From contig CAWGST010000001.1 of NCBI GenBank assembly GCA_963825315.1, positions 2,108,001-2,172,000 on the forward strand: 64,000 bases of DNA, in the 5' to 3' direction. The notes under the pieces were generated by a model. The model did not search any database and was not told where the DNA came from. It worked only from the letters and a program-made list of their open reading frames with translations. Position numbers and translations under genes: made by a program. This stretch comes from DASRLE01 sp963825315. GTDB taxonomy: Bacteria > Verrucomicrobiota > Verrucomicrobiia > Limisphaerales > Palsa-1400. This document shows, one piece after another, positions 1 through 8,648 of this stretch. Position 1 is the stretch's first letter. Every line of letters begins with the position of its first letter.

Positions 1-527
1 GGCTCAACCGCGACCCCCTCGGACAAAAAGGGGGAATGAACCTTTTCGTATTCGTACACAATCATCCGATCGCAATAATAGATAGAAATGGAAAAGAGGA
101 CTGGGTTGATACCGCAGCTGGTCTTGTATATGATTGGATAGATACCGCGAGAGGTGTTTTTATGCCCAATGAAAGTGAGCTGTCGGAGTATCTAACGGAT
201 ACGGTAGGAGCCTTTCTAACGGATCAATTAGCGGACATTACGGTAAGACCTGTTGGTTTTGACATGATGCAAATAGAGGAAGCATCTGAGCTTCAAGAAG
301 GGGCGTTTATGAGAAACGCACAAAACATGATTGTAAATAGACTACAGACACAAACTGCAAACGATACTTTTACTGGTCTTGTGGTTGGAATGGCCGCGCG
401 GCAACTGAACGCCGCTGGTGGCAATGGGGACAGCTTAAGTTTGGATGCGGCTCTACAAGCTGCTGGAACAACAGGAGTAGATTCTGCGGAAACCATTTGG
501 AGTGTGGCTACAGATGTTTCAGAGTAA
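1..527 (+). CDS. RHS repeat-associated core/C-terminal toxin region, 5'-truncated by window edge
   Basis: The reading frame is open from base 3 with no start codon in the window, so only the last 174 residues of a larger protein are visible. The first residues (LNRDPLGQKGGMNLFVFVHN, then HPIAIIDRNG) match the hallmark end of the RHS repeat-associated core, where the shell-forming repeats end and the variable C-terminal toxin begins. The internal ATG at 36 is therefore not the start. The roughly 140 residues after the core (rich in D, A and T, with no Cys) are the presumed toxin; I do not recognise its fold. RHS proteins are secreted or contact-delivered toxins that autoproteolyse at the core and are paired with an immunity gene just downstream. 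The low-GC, AT-richer composition compared with the rest of the window fits a recently shuffled toxin tip. The core call is strong; the toxin activity is unknown. Confidence 0.75.
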   Translation, partial: LNRDPLGQKGGMNLFVFVHNHPIAIIDRNGKEDWVDTAAGLVYDWIDTARGVFMPNESELSEYLTDTVGAFLTDQLADITVRPVGFDMMQIEEASELQEGAFMRNAQNMIVNRLQTQTANDTFTGLVVGMAARQLNAAGGNGDSLSLDAALQAAGTTGVDSAETIWSVATDVSE

Positions 528-563
528 TGATCCGCCAATTTCATCACGTTATAAGATGATTAA

Positions 564-857
564 ATGCCTATGAGTAACAAAATGCTTAGCAGAATAATTT
601 CAATAGGAATTCTGGCGATCATCGCAGCTTCTGTTATACACATTGCCCATACAAAAGAATACCAAATAGGGAGAGAAGCATACCTTGCAAAAGAGGCTAC
701 CAATTATGATCACCATTTTGCTCACCCTGATTCTATAGCCGGTACCGCAATTGCGAGTCTGTTCTTTATCAGTGCTTTCTATGCGGTGTATGAACTTATC
801 GCGTTCCTCACCTTAAAAGTGTTGGAGAGAATAAATGCAGACGATTCAAAGAGCTAA
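564..857 (+). CDS. Small two-helix membrane protein, candidate immunity protein
   Basis: A 97-residue protein with a hydrophobic helix at about residues 9-27 and a second at about 58-83, separated by a polar loop containing HHFAHPDS. It starts 36 bases after the stop of the RHS tail and has the same AT-rich composition. Position and size suit an immunity protein for the RHS toxin, and a membrane location would fit protection against a toxin acting at the envelope. No family was recognised, so the immunity role is inference from position only. An alternative start is the second Met (570). Confidence 0.55.
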   Translation: MPMSNKMLSRIISIGILAIIAASVIHIAHTKEYQIGREAYLAKEATNYDHHFAHPDSIAGTAIASLFFISAFYAVYELIAFLTLKVLERINADDSKS

Positions 858-1029
858 TTATAACCAGCCGCTCTGGCAAGAGGATGTTGAGATTGTTGAC
901 CTGACTGGCCATCCAAAAGCAAATCGAGCCTATGCTTGGAGCCATCGCCAAGGGAGACACGATCAAGATGTGCGTTTTGTCGCAATTGTGGAAATACCGC
1001 CAGTTGAATCAGCGGAAACGACCATCTGA
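835..1029 (+). CDS. Small hypothetical protein overlapping the candidate immunity gene
   Basis: A 64-residue soluble protein whose ATG lies 23 bases inside the end of the preceding gene, which suggests translational coupling. It is acidic, has no Cys and no membrane segment. The pattern GHPKANRAYAWSHRQG followed by RFVAIVEIPPVESAET resembles short uncharacterised Verrucomicrobia/Planctomycetes proteins with a conserved YAW and EIPPV motif; I give no function. It could be a second immunity or orphan gene of the RHS module. The codon pattern and preserved motifs argue that it is real despite its length. Confidence 0.5.
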   Translation: MQTIQRANYNQPLWQEDVEIVDLTGHPKANRAYAWSHRQGRHDQDVRFVAIVEIPPVESAETTI

Positions 1030-1053
1030 GTGCAAATTGTTAAGGATGCAAAA

Positions 1054-1197
1054 ATGGAGGAAATTAAACCTTTCTTGTTATTTTCCGGCGGATATAGCTC
1101 TTTTTCACTCAATCACCCTTTGATTTCAATTCTTATTTTTGTGGTTGTTTCACTGGTTGGTGGAATTTTGGTGAATTACTGGAAAGACAAAGATTGA
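1054..1197 (+). CDS. Very small single-pass membrane protein
   Basis: A 47-residue frame with an AAGGA ribosome-binding site (about 1042-1046) seven bases before the ATG. The product has a polar N-terminus, one clear transmembrane helix of about 20 residues near the C-terminus (ISILIFVVVSLVGGILV) and a charged KDKD tail. A GTG at 1030 would extend it to 55 residues but lacks the well-spaced site. It directly follows the small gene ending at 1029. It may be part of the immunity region of the RHS locus; this is inference. Confidence 0.4.
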   Translation: MEEIKPFLLFSGGYSSFSLNHPLISILIFVVVSLVGGILVNYWKDKD

Positions 1198-1228
1198 CTT
1201 CATAAAGGGGTCGTAAAGGGGTCGGTTC

Positions 1229-1379
1229 CTAGTATTACTTTGTTAAGTTCTCAAAACAAAAAGTGGGCTCCGGAGCCTGTAAACATTGATAAAAACTGCA
1301 ATTTTCGGAAATTATGAAAGTCTTTGCAAACCCTGCGAATTCCCTTCGGTATTCAAAAAACTTAACAAAGTAATACTAG
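1229..1379. repeat. Perfect 21-bp inverted repeat flanking a 109-bp spacer
   Basis: The arms at 1229-1249 and 1359-1379 are exact reverse complements (left arm begins CTAGTATTACTTTGTTAAG). Short AAAGGGGTCG direct repeats sit just outside the left arm at about 1204-1224. No ORF in the spacer looks coding. The structure resembles a small non-autonomous palindromic element of the kind left by REP-associated transposases; no transposase is present here. Bases 1198-1567 hold no gene that I can support. Confidence 0.5.
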
Positions 1380-1567
1380 CATTGCCGCAATGTTGCTTGA
1401 CAAATTGGGCTGGGTGCGGCATTCTCCTGCCATGGCGCGAAAGCTTCGTCTGCAATATCCGGGAGCCGTAAAAGGGTCCTCGGAAGCAGGTAATTATGGG
1501 CTTGACGGCTGGAAGCGGGGATGTAAGGTAACATAAAGTAAACTTATCTTCAGGAAACCAGGGTTGT

Positions 1568-3467
1568 TTAGTCAGTTTTGGCTGCCGGCCACACGTTCAG
1601 CTTGATGGCATCCATGCCGGGATTCTCGAAGGGGCCAGCCGAAGGATTCGCTTCATTGCGCGGCTGCCCGAAATAATCGGTGTTGAGGCGAATGGGCGCG
1701 CCGTCCGGTTGTTCATAGGCGGCATTCGGGATGATGGCCCGGCCCAGCAGACTGGTGGTCACAATCTTGCGGGTTCGCCCGGTGTTCCAGGCCGGGTCAT
1801 ACTTCATTTCGAGATGGCAGCCGCCGGCCTCCCCGACCAGCTTGAGCGCCGGAGCAAACTCCGGTTTGACGAGCGGCCCGGTTTCATGCCTGGAAGGCCC
1901 GGCACCTTCGAGAAAAACATTGCCGTCCATCCACACAGGCAGCGGGGCGTCATCGGTACTGGCTCAAATCTGCGCGGCCCACGAACAGGTTATTATAGTA
2001 GCGGTCATCGCCGCGCGGATTGTCATGAAAGCCGGCCAACTCGGTGGAATGCGCCTTGAGGAATGGCGTTTGGCGGCCGTCGAAAGGAATCGTGTTGACG
2101 GCCCCGGCGAACAGGTTGTGAACGTAAGCGCCCCCCTGGGAACGGCTTCTTAGCGACACGGGCGAGAGGAGAAGGTTGTTGTCCATAAGGAACGGTCCGT
2201 GGTCCACCTCGACAAACACATCCTCACCATTGTCGTGGAAGAGATTTTGAGATACGCGCGCGCCCTGCGCCATCCAGTCCAGCCAGAGTCCGAGGCAGGC
2301 GCGGTAGATGTGGTTGCGGCTGATGTTGACGTCAATGGCGGCGTGGAACTTGATGGCCGCCATCTCCGCGCCCGAGAACAATCCCCGGACGTGAATGTCA
2401 TGGATGGTATTGCCGGTGACGGTGCTGAAGACAGCGCCCAGGCTGCCAACAATGCCCGCCTGCTCGCAATGAGAGATGGTGTTGTTGCGGACGATGTGGT
2501 GGCCGATGTTTTCCCTTGACCAGTCGTTGGTCAGGGCGCGCGCGATGGTCTTGACGTAGCCCTCGGCGGTGTCGGCTGAGGTGTTATCCCATTGATCGCC
2601 GTATTTGCCGAGCGCAATGCCCGAACAGGTGGAGTAGCTGATCAGATTGCTCTCGATAATCCACCCTTTGCTCCAATGAGTGCCAATCAAACCGATCTGC
2701 CCGGCCGTGGGCGGCGCCCACGGGGTGGCGGCATCCTCCATGGCAAAGCCGCGCACGGTGATGTAATTAATGCCCGTTTTCTCCGGATAGAACACTGTCC
2801 GCCGCACATTGATCTCCACCAATTGTTCGCCCGGGTTGACGCGTTTGAACTGCGCCCAAATCGTGGTGTTCTCCTTGTCCACTTCGGCGAACCAGAGCGG
2901 CGTGGTTGCGGCGGGTTGCAGGACTTCGTCCAGCCTGGCCGCCTCGGTCAGCCACTCGCCGTTGAGATAGACAGCGCCGGTGTGATGTTTTCGGCCTTTG
3001 GGATCGAACCAGTCGCCGTGGATAAGGTCGCTGTAGGGATTGAAGCTGCCGAAGAAGGCATTGGGCAGCGTCGCTTTCCAGACATCCTCCTGAACCTTCA
3101 CCCAGTTCGTGACGACTTCCGATCCCTTGATCTCGACCTTCTCGCCCGGAGCCGCTTGATAGACGATGCGCTTCCGGTCGGATTCACCCCCGCGCGGCGG
3201 GCTGATGCCTTCGCGGTAAACCCCTTGATGCACGGTGATGACATCGCCCGGCCGGGCAACTTGGGCCGCCGCAGAAATTGTTCTGTATGGCTTTTGCGGG
3301 GAACCGTCGTTGCCATCGTTTCCATTAACCGACACGTGGAATTCACTGGCGGAGGCAGTCGCGATCGCCATGCCGATCGAAACCGGGAATAGATGCAAGA
3401 AGGTGTGTTTGATGAGTATCCTTTCCAAGAGCAGGATCAAGGCAGAACATGCCCTGGAACGCTGCAA
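1568..3467 (-). pseudogene. Right-handed beta-helix secreted protein, frameshifted
   Basis: Two overlapping frames make one protein. The upstream frame (1950-3467, 505 residues) opens with FHVSVNGNDGNDGS-PQKPYRTISAAAQVARPGDVI, the usual start of DUF1565/parallel beta-helix polysaccharide-active proteins, and stops after DLSQYR. The remaining roughly 125 residues continue in the next frame as DDAPLPVWMDGNVFLEGAG and end at 1568. One extra C near 1953-1956 (CAGTACCGATGAC instead of CAGTACGATGAC on the coding strand) explains the shift. The start is also odd: the first ATG (3467) lies inside the preceding gene, while a good GGAAAGGA site is followed eight bases later by ATC AAA CAC where an ATG AAA CAC signal-peptide start would be expected. 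A hydrophobic leader (FLHLFPVSIGMAIATASASE) follows. Likely a degraded polysaccharide lyase or hydrolase; the activity is not known. Confidence 0.7.
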
Positions 3468-4111
3468 GCCGGTTTTTCGCCAACGGCGCCCACCGTGTAC
3501 ACGCCGCCGTCTGGACAGACCGGCAATTCTCCATTCGGTCCGTGGCCAAGGTAGGGCCGCAAATCGTCCATCGTTGGCGTGTCGGTCGCTTGTTTTTTAT
3601 TTTCCAGCGCCCATTGTTGTTTGGCCGCGTCAATAAGGCGGAGATTGTTGATGCAGGCATTCATGTGTTGCGTTTTCTCAGTCTCGGCTTGGAACGCTGC
3701 CCCCTGGCTCCTCCTGGCCTCCGCCTCGGACGCCCTTGCCTCCGACTCGGACGCCATGCGTTGATTGAGTGTTTGAATCTGCTGCCGCGCCCTGGCCAGT
3801 TCGTTGGTCTGCTGCCGCAATTGCTGCGCTTCGGCGCGCAAACGCGCCAATTCGCGCACTTGCGCCTCCCGGGCCGAGGCGCCGCCGCCGGCATCGGCCG
3901 CGTCCTGCGCCGCGCGGGCCAGTTGCTCCTGCAATGGCGCGAGCTGCGCCGCTTGTTGCTTCAACGCTTCATTCTCCTGGCGCAATGACGTGATCGTTTG
4001 CTGCTGCAAAACAATACACGCTGCCATCGCAATGACAGCGATGGAGCTTAGAATCATGGCTTTGCTCATGCTCATGATTTTTAGGATGCTTAACAGGCGG
4101 TTTAAGAACAA
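3437..4111 (-). CDS. Membrane-anchored coiled-coil protein with pseudopilin-like C-terminal domain
   Basis: 224 residues. A transmembrane segment at about 18-38 is followed by a long Gln/Ala/Arg/Glu-rich coiled coil (about 40-145) and then a compact domain: ACINNLRLIDAAKQQWALEN, PTMDDLRPYLG, LPVCPDGGVYTVGAVGEKPACSVPGH. That last block is the pattern seen at the end of many Verrucomicrobia type II secretion/pseudopilin-like proteins, where it follows the N-terminal helix. Alternative starts at Met13, Met15 or Met19 would remove the first residues and better suit a signal-anchor. It lies between two frameshifted genes on the same strand and overlaps the ATG of the beta-helix gene by 31 bases. 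It appears intact. Envelope or secretion-related role is inference. Confidence 0.6.
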   Translation of the reverse strand: MFLNRLLSILKIMSMSKAMILSSIAVIAMAACIVLQQQTITSLRQENEALKQQAAQLAPLQEQLARAAQDAADAGGGASAREAQVRELARLRAEAQQLRQQTNELARARQQIQTLNQRMASESEARASEAEARRSQGAAFQAETEKTQHMNACINNLRLIDAAKQQWALENKKQATDTPTMDDLRPYLGHGPNGELPVCPDGGVYTVGAVGEKPACSVPGHVLP

Positions 4112-4132
4112 CTCATTTCCGTGGGAACAAAA

Positions 4133-4889
4133 TCACGGAAAGAGGACGCGGATGGAAGGAGACGACGGGACATGGCTGGCAGGCCAGTTGGTGCTTGGGT
4201 CAGCATTGCTCAACCAAATCTTGCGAAACGAAGGAGTGCTAACCTGTTGACCGCTGCCATCGCCCAGCAGGATGTTTCCGGCGCCAGTCGAATTCCCTGC
4301 CGAATGTATCTTCAATGACCAGCAAACTGGACCGTCTCGCGTTTTTATTGGGATGGCGACATCATTTCCTCGGCCGTTTTCGGGGGAGAAACCGTAATCG
4401 CGGCCAGGTTGGTTTCCGGAACCCAAATTGCGGTCACCGGCCAGGAGCGATTGAGGCTGGGTGCCGTCGGCGCTCACGCTATACGAAATAGGAGAGGTTG
4501 GCGTTGGCAAAGTTAGTAAAGGTGTCGGCAGGCTTGCGTTTATCCGCTGGACATAGGAGAAACTTTGGCGATTGCCCCATGTCGTTTGCCATGATCGCGT
4601 AGTTGGTCCAGCACAGGAATCCTTGATCGGCGTTTGTCAGAAATTCCCTCCATCCGCCGTCGGCCACCGATTGCGACGCAGGAAAGCGATCGTTATGATC
4701 GTTGGCCCAAACGAGATAAGCGGTGCCGATTTGTTTAAGGTTATTCATGCAGTGGTTGCGATCGTCCTTCATGTGAGGACGAACCAGCGCTGGGCGCATC
4801 ATCAACAATAGCACCAAAACAACGACGATCACCAACATCAACTCGATGCGAGTGAAGGCCTCCGATTTATGAATCGGCGTCGGTCTCAT
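4133..4889 (-). pseudogene. Type IV pilin-like (pseudopilin) protein, frameshifted
   Basis: The 5' frame (4479-4889) has the prepilin signature EAFTRIELMLVIVVVLVLLL, a cleavable leader before F, then HCMNNLKQIGTAYLVWANDHNDRFP and CPADKRKPADTFTNFANANLSYFV, and stops. The 3' frame (4133-4510) resumes with SYSVSADGTQPQSLLAGDRNLGSGN and the family's late GNILLGDGSGQQVS motif. The two parts together give a normal length of about 250 residues. The junction near 4480-4500 (TATTTCGTATAGCGTGAGC on the coding strand) suggests a small insertion that creates a TAG. The family functions as minor pilins or pseudopilins of type II-like systems. Together with the beta-helix gene this makes two frameshifted genes in one 3.3-kb cluster. 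Confidence 0.65.
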
Positions 4890-4937
4890 AATTCAGCCAA
4901 GTCAAGCTAACACAAGCCGGTCGCGGTTGCCAAAGTT

Positions 4938-5369
4938 TCAGCCAACATCTCCGTCGTAGGTAAATGGGTCGTAAAGACGGACGGCGGCATGCAGAAAGTC
5001 CGCGGTATTGTGCGTCGCAAGGGTCAATCCGTGATGTCGGGCAGTTGCGGCGATGATGCTGTCCTCCCAGGGCATCGGGTGGGCTTTGGCCCTCAATTCA
5101 GCCTGAAGCCGAACCCATTCGCGAGCGACACGGAGATTGAAGGACAAAATCCGACCGCCGAACTTTTCCACAAGTTTCTCGATTTGCTGTGCCAACCGGC
5201 GTTTCCGTCCGCTCTCCGGGAGTTTTTCCAATCCGTTGAGCAATTCTGCCAACACCAGAGAACTGGTGTAGAAGTCCGCCTCGTGGTCTGCAATCCATTT
5301 TTCGACCCGAGGGTTGGGTTGAGGTTTGGCAGGCTCGGACAGAATATTCGTGTCCACCAGGAACTTCAT
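4938..5369 (-). CDS. vapC: VapC-type PIN-domain ribonuclease toxin
   Basis: 143 residues, a full PIN domain. The metal-binding acids are visible: D6 in FLVDTN, E42 in LAELLNG, D103 in PWEDSIIAATA and D124 in THNTADF. PIN toxins of toxin-antitoxin pairs cleave RNA (commonly tRNA) when freed from the antitoxin. The start overlaps the end of the antitoxin gene in an ATGA (5366-5369), the usual coupling for these pairs. All catalytic residues are intact, so the toxin is probably functional. Confidence 0.93.
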   Translation of the reverse strand: MKFLVDTNILSEPAKPQPNPRVEKWIADHEADFYTSSLVLAELLNGLEKLPESGRKRRLAQQIEKLVEKFGGRILSFNLRVAREWVRLQAELRAKAHPMPWEDSIIAATARHHGLTLATHNTADFLHAAVRLYDPFTYDGDVG

Positions 5370-5596
5370 AGTTGGACATGGCGCACTGAACTGCGAGTCC
5401 GCTCTGGAAGCGGCAATCCCTTCAGAGCGCGCAGGATGTCCAGCAAGCTTTCGGACGATGCTTGCGTCACTTTGCGCAGGATGATGTTTTCACCCTCTGA
5501 GGAAACATCAAGTTCGTCCCCGGGATGGACGCCGCTGTCGCGAAGCACCTCTTCTGGAATAGGCACGCTGCCTTTTTGGTCAACGGTCGTTGTCAT
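5366..5596 (-). CDS. vapB: AbrB/MazE-fold antitoxin of the VapC pair
   Basis: Taken from the ATG at 5596, 76 residues. TTVDQKGSVPIPEEVLRDSGVHPGDELDV is a SpoVT-AbrB swapped-hairpin DNA-binding domain, and the C-terminal tail (LLDILRALKGLPLPERTRSS) is the part that normally wraps the PIN toxin. A longer frame opens at 5635, but its extra 13 residues lie outside the conserved domain. Such antitoxins repress their own operon, and the promoter would lie in 5597-5715, divergent from the TPR gene. Confidence 0.85.
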   Translation of the reverse strand: MTTTVDQKGSVPIPEEVLRDSGVHPGDELDVSSEGENIILRKVTQASSESLLDILRALKGLPLPERTRSSVRHVQL

Positions 5597-5715
5597 TACA
5601 GTCGGGAGTCTAAGTGAATTTTGTGCCGAAATCAATGCCGAAATTGGTCAGAGGAATTCCAAACAAGGCTCATTTTTAAGGTGGATTTTTTGCGGAGGCC
5701 TCATACAATTCTGGC

Positions 5716-7113
5716 ATGGCAGAGAAAACGATCAGCCAGGTCCCTCGCCCCTTGCGCGAGCAGTACGAAAAAGGCAAGTCAGCCTTCGACCGCAAGAACT
5801 TTGATTACGCCATCGCCATCTTTAACCAGGTCCTCGAGCAGGAGCCGGGTTTTTATGATTGCCGCGAAGCGTTGCGCGCGTCGCAATTCAAGAAATCGGG
5901 CGGCAGCAGCACTTTTTTCAAAAAAATATGGAGCGGTGCCGGGTCCCAGCCGTTGCTGGCCAGAGGCCAGTTGGCCCTGATGAAGGAGCCGGTGGATGCC
6001 TTGAAAATCGCCGAGCAAATCCTCAATGGCGATCCGAACAGCGCGGCGGCCCACAAGCTTTTGGGGGAGGCGGCCATGCTGTGCGAACTGCCCAAGACCG
6101 CCATTCTCTCCCTGGAAATCGCCGTCAAAAATTCGCCCAAGGATGAGGAGATCAAAAAGAATCTGGCCCGGGCCTATTCGGCCGCCGGCCAGGGCGACAA
6201 GGCGGAAACCATTTTTGCCGAGTTGATGCGATTGCACCCGTCCGATCTCCGGCTCGTCCAGGAACTGAAGGACATCTCCGCCAAAAAAACCCTCACCGAA
6301 GGCGGTTACGAGGCGCTCTCGGACGGCTCGGGTTCGTATCGCGATATTTTAAAGGACAAGGACCAGGCCGTGGCCATGGAACAGGAGAGCCGCCAGGTCA
6401 AGACCGGGGATTTGACAAAAAAAATGATTGTCGAATACGAGGAGCGGCTGGCCAAGGAACCCAAAAATCTGAAACTGCTCCGCGACGTGGCCGAGCTTTA
6501 TGAGCAGCAGAAGGATTTTGACAAGGCGCTGGAAACTTACCAGAGAATCGTCGCCCAGGAAGGCAACACGGACGCCTCGCTGCAAAAAGTCATTTCCGAG
6601 GCGACCATCAAGAAGTTTAATCACGCCATTGCCCAACTGGATCCCCAAGCGCCCGGCTCCGCCGAAAAGATCAAACAGCTTGAGGGCGAGCGGGATGCCT
6701 TTTTACTGGCCGATTGCGAGGAGCGGGCCGAGAAATATCCAAACGATTTGATCATTCGCTTCGAACTGGGGAAACTATATTTTGAAACCGGGAAAATCAG
6801 GGAGGCCATCCAGGAATTTCAGAAAGCGCAAAACAATCCGAGCAAGCGCATCCAGTCGCTCAGTTATCTGGGCCAATGCTTTGCCCAACGGGGCATGAAC
6901 GACATGGCCGCGCGCAGCCTGCAGAATGCCATCAAGGAAAAACCCGTCTTCGACGACGAAAAAAAGGAAATGATTTATGCTTTGGCCGTCGTCCTGGCCA
7001 AAATGGGCAAGAAGGAGGAGTCCATGGACCAATACAAACTGATTTATGAGGTGGATTCCGGCTACAAAGACGTCGCCGAAAAAGTCGAAAAGTATTATTC
7101 CGGCAGTGCCTGA
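5716..7113 (+). CDS. Tetratricopeptide-repeat protein
   Basis: 465 residues with no signal peptide or membrane helix. TPR-like helical pairs occur across the protein (about residues 11-44, 90-165, 165-195, 240-285 and 345-460), for example FDRKNFDYAIAIFNQVLEQEP and DVAELYEQQKDFDKALETYQRIV. It is lysine- and glutamate-rich. Proteins of this length and design are conserved in Verrucomicrobia, but I know no specific role; a scaffold for protein-protein contacts is the safe reading. It stands alone, 97 bases before the porin gene and divergent from the toxin-antitoxin pair. Confidence 0.85.
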   Translation: MAEKTISQVPRPLREQYEKGKSAFDRKNFDYAIAIFNQVLEQEPGFYDCREALRASQFKKSGGSSTFFKKIWSGAGSQPLLARGQLALMKEPVDALKIAEQILNGDPNSAAAHKLLGEAAMLCELPKTAILSLEIAVKNSPKDEEIKKNLARAYSAAGQGDKAETIFAELMRLHPSDLRLVQELKDISAKKTLTEGGYEALSDGSGSYRDILKDKDQAVAMEQESRQVKTGDLTKKMIVEYEERLAKEPKNLKLLRDVAELYEQQKDFDKALETYQRIVAQEGNTDASLQKVISEATIKKFNHAIAQLDPQAPGSAEKIKQLEGERDAFLLADCEERAEKYPNDLIIRFELGKLYFETGKIREAIQEFQKAQNNPSKRIQSLSYLGQCFAQRGMNDMAARSLQNAIKEKPVFDDEKKEMIYALAVVLAKMGKKEESMDQYKLIYEVDSGYKDVAEKVEKYYSGSA

Positions 7114-7210
7114 TATTGGCAAATCACTGATGCTCAATCATTTAGCCCATTACAAAATAATATAACAATCCCCATTGACATAATATGGATTTCTGGCATT
7201 ATCTCCTGAA

Positions 7211-8632
7211 ATGAATGCTATGAAATTGATGACGAAGAACTATCGGTGGTTTGTTGCCGCAATGGCAGGCGCTCAGATTCTGGCCGTCAATGCAACGGCG
7301 GATGATACCAGCGATACGATTAACGACTTGAAAAAACAAATCCAGGCGCTGACCCAAAAGGTCGATGATTTGGAAGCCCGGCAAAAGGCCGCCGCGGAAC
7401 AGCAACAGCAAATGGCCACTGCGGAAAAGCAAAGGGACGCCAAATTAACAAACGCCCCCTTCATTACCGCCGGGGCGAACGGTTTCTCGCTGCAATCCGC
7501 CGACACCAACTTTGTTTTGAACCTGCACGGCTACGGCCAGATTGATTCGCATTATTACGCCAGCGCGGCTCCCGCCAAGGACGAGTTTACCGTCCGTCGT
7601 ATGCGCGCCATCGCCAGCGGCACTGTGTATCACGATTACGATTATTATCTGCAGACCGAATTTGGTTCGGGCTTTACCAGTTCCCCGACCAACGATTCCT
7701 TCCTGCAGGATGCCTACCTCAACGTTCACTACTTCCCGGAGTTCCAGGTTCAGGCCGGCAAGATGAAACCGCCGCTCAGCCTGGAATGGGTGCCGCTCGA
7801 CCAATACCTTTGGTTCCTCGAGCGCGGTTTTCCCAGCGAACTGGTGCCCAATCGCGATGTCGGAGCCATGGTTCATGGAGACCTTTTCAACGGCGCCCTG
7901 AGCTACTACGCGGGCGCGTTTAATGGTGTTCCCGATGGCGGCAGCGGCGATGCCGCAGTGTCGGACAACGACAAGGACGTGGTCTCCCGAATTTTCGCGC
8001 TGCCTTTTAAAAACACCCAGATCGTGCCGCTGCAAAAACTCGGCGTTGGCCTCGCCAGCAGTTACGGATTGCAGCCGGGACAAGCCACTCCCACGTTTGC
8101 CACGATGGGCCGCCAAACATTTTTCTCGTACAGCAACACCGTCAGCGAAGCGGGCCAGCATCTTCGTCTTGACCCGCAGGCCTATTATTTTTGGGGGCCT
8201 TTTGGCGCCTACGGGGAGTACGTCGTTTCCGACGAGAAATTCAAGGTGGGCAAAAGCTCGGCCAACTTCAATAACACCGGTTGGGATATTGTTGGCTCCT
8301 ACTTTCTGACCGGGGAAGACAATAATTGGGCGGTATTGCCCGATGTTCGCCAACCCCTTCGTCTGAACGGCTCCGGCTGGGGCGCATTTCAGTTGGCCGC
8401 CCGCTTCGGCCAGATTTCGCTCGATCCGGCTGCTTTTCCGCTTTACGCTGTCAAAGGTTCGGCGCAAGGAGCCACCTCCTGGAGCGTCTCCTTGAACTGG
8501 TATCTGAACAGGAATGTGAAATGCATTTTCGAGTATTCCAACACCACCTTCGATGGCGGCAACAAGACGCCGGGCACAGTCACGGGCCAGACCGAACAGG
8601 CCCTCCTGGGCCGGTTGCAGTTTGGCTTCTGA
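7211..8632 (+). CDS. Outer-membrane porin of the OprO/OprP (phosphate-selective porin) type
   Basis: 473 residues. It has a signal peptide (MKLMTKNYRWFVAAMAGAQILAVNATA), a short coiled coil (TINDLKKQIQALTQKVDDLEARQ) as in trimeric anion-selective porins, and then an amphipathic beta-barrel that ends in the typical C-terminal aromatic residue (LGRLQFGF). The segment FVLNLHGYGQIDSHYY-EFTVRRMRAIASGTVYHDYDYYLQTEFG matches the porin O/P family. It is followed within 17 bases by the sulfate-binding protein gene, so it probably provides outer-membrane entry for sulfate or a related anion in this operon rather than phosphate; that is inference. An ATG at 7220 is an alternative start. Confidence 0.88.
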   Translation: MNAMKLMTKNYRWFVAAMAGAQILAVNATADDTSDTINDLKKQIQALTQKVDDLEARQKAAAEQQQQMATAEKQRDAKLTNAPFITAGANGFSLQSADTNFVLNLHGYGQIDSHYYASAAPAKDEFTVRRMRAIASGTVYHDYDYYLQTEFGSGFTSSPTNDSFLQDAYLNVHYFPEFQVQAGKMKPPLSLEWVPLDQYLWFLERGFPSELVPNRDVGAMVHGDLFNGALSYYAGAFNGVPDGGSGDAAVSDNDKDVVSRIFALPFKNTQIVPLQKLGVGLASSYGLQPGQATPTFATMGRQTFFSYSNTVSEAGQHLRLDPQAYYFWGPFGAYGEYVVSDEKFKVGKSSANFNNTGWDIVGSYFLTGEDNNWAVLPDVRQPLRLNGSGWGAFQLAARFGQISLDPAAFPLYAVKGSAQGATSWSVSLNWYLNRNVKCIFEYSNTTFDGGNKTPGTVTGQTEQALLGRLQFGF

Positions 8633-8648
8633 GCCGCATGCCCTGTGC

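Noticed and set aside
1286..1471. 61-residue frame between the inverted-repeat arms
   Set aside because: It starts within the spacer, crosses the right arm and has no recognisable motif or ribosome-binding site.
7175..7202. TTGACA with a CATTAT 16 bases later before the porin gene
   Set aside because: The -10 match is weak and transcription would begin almost at the start codon, so I do not list it as a promoter.
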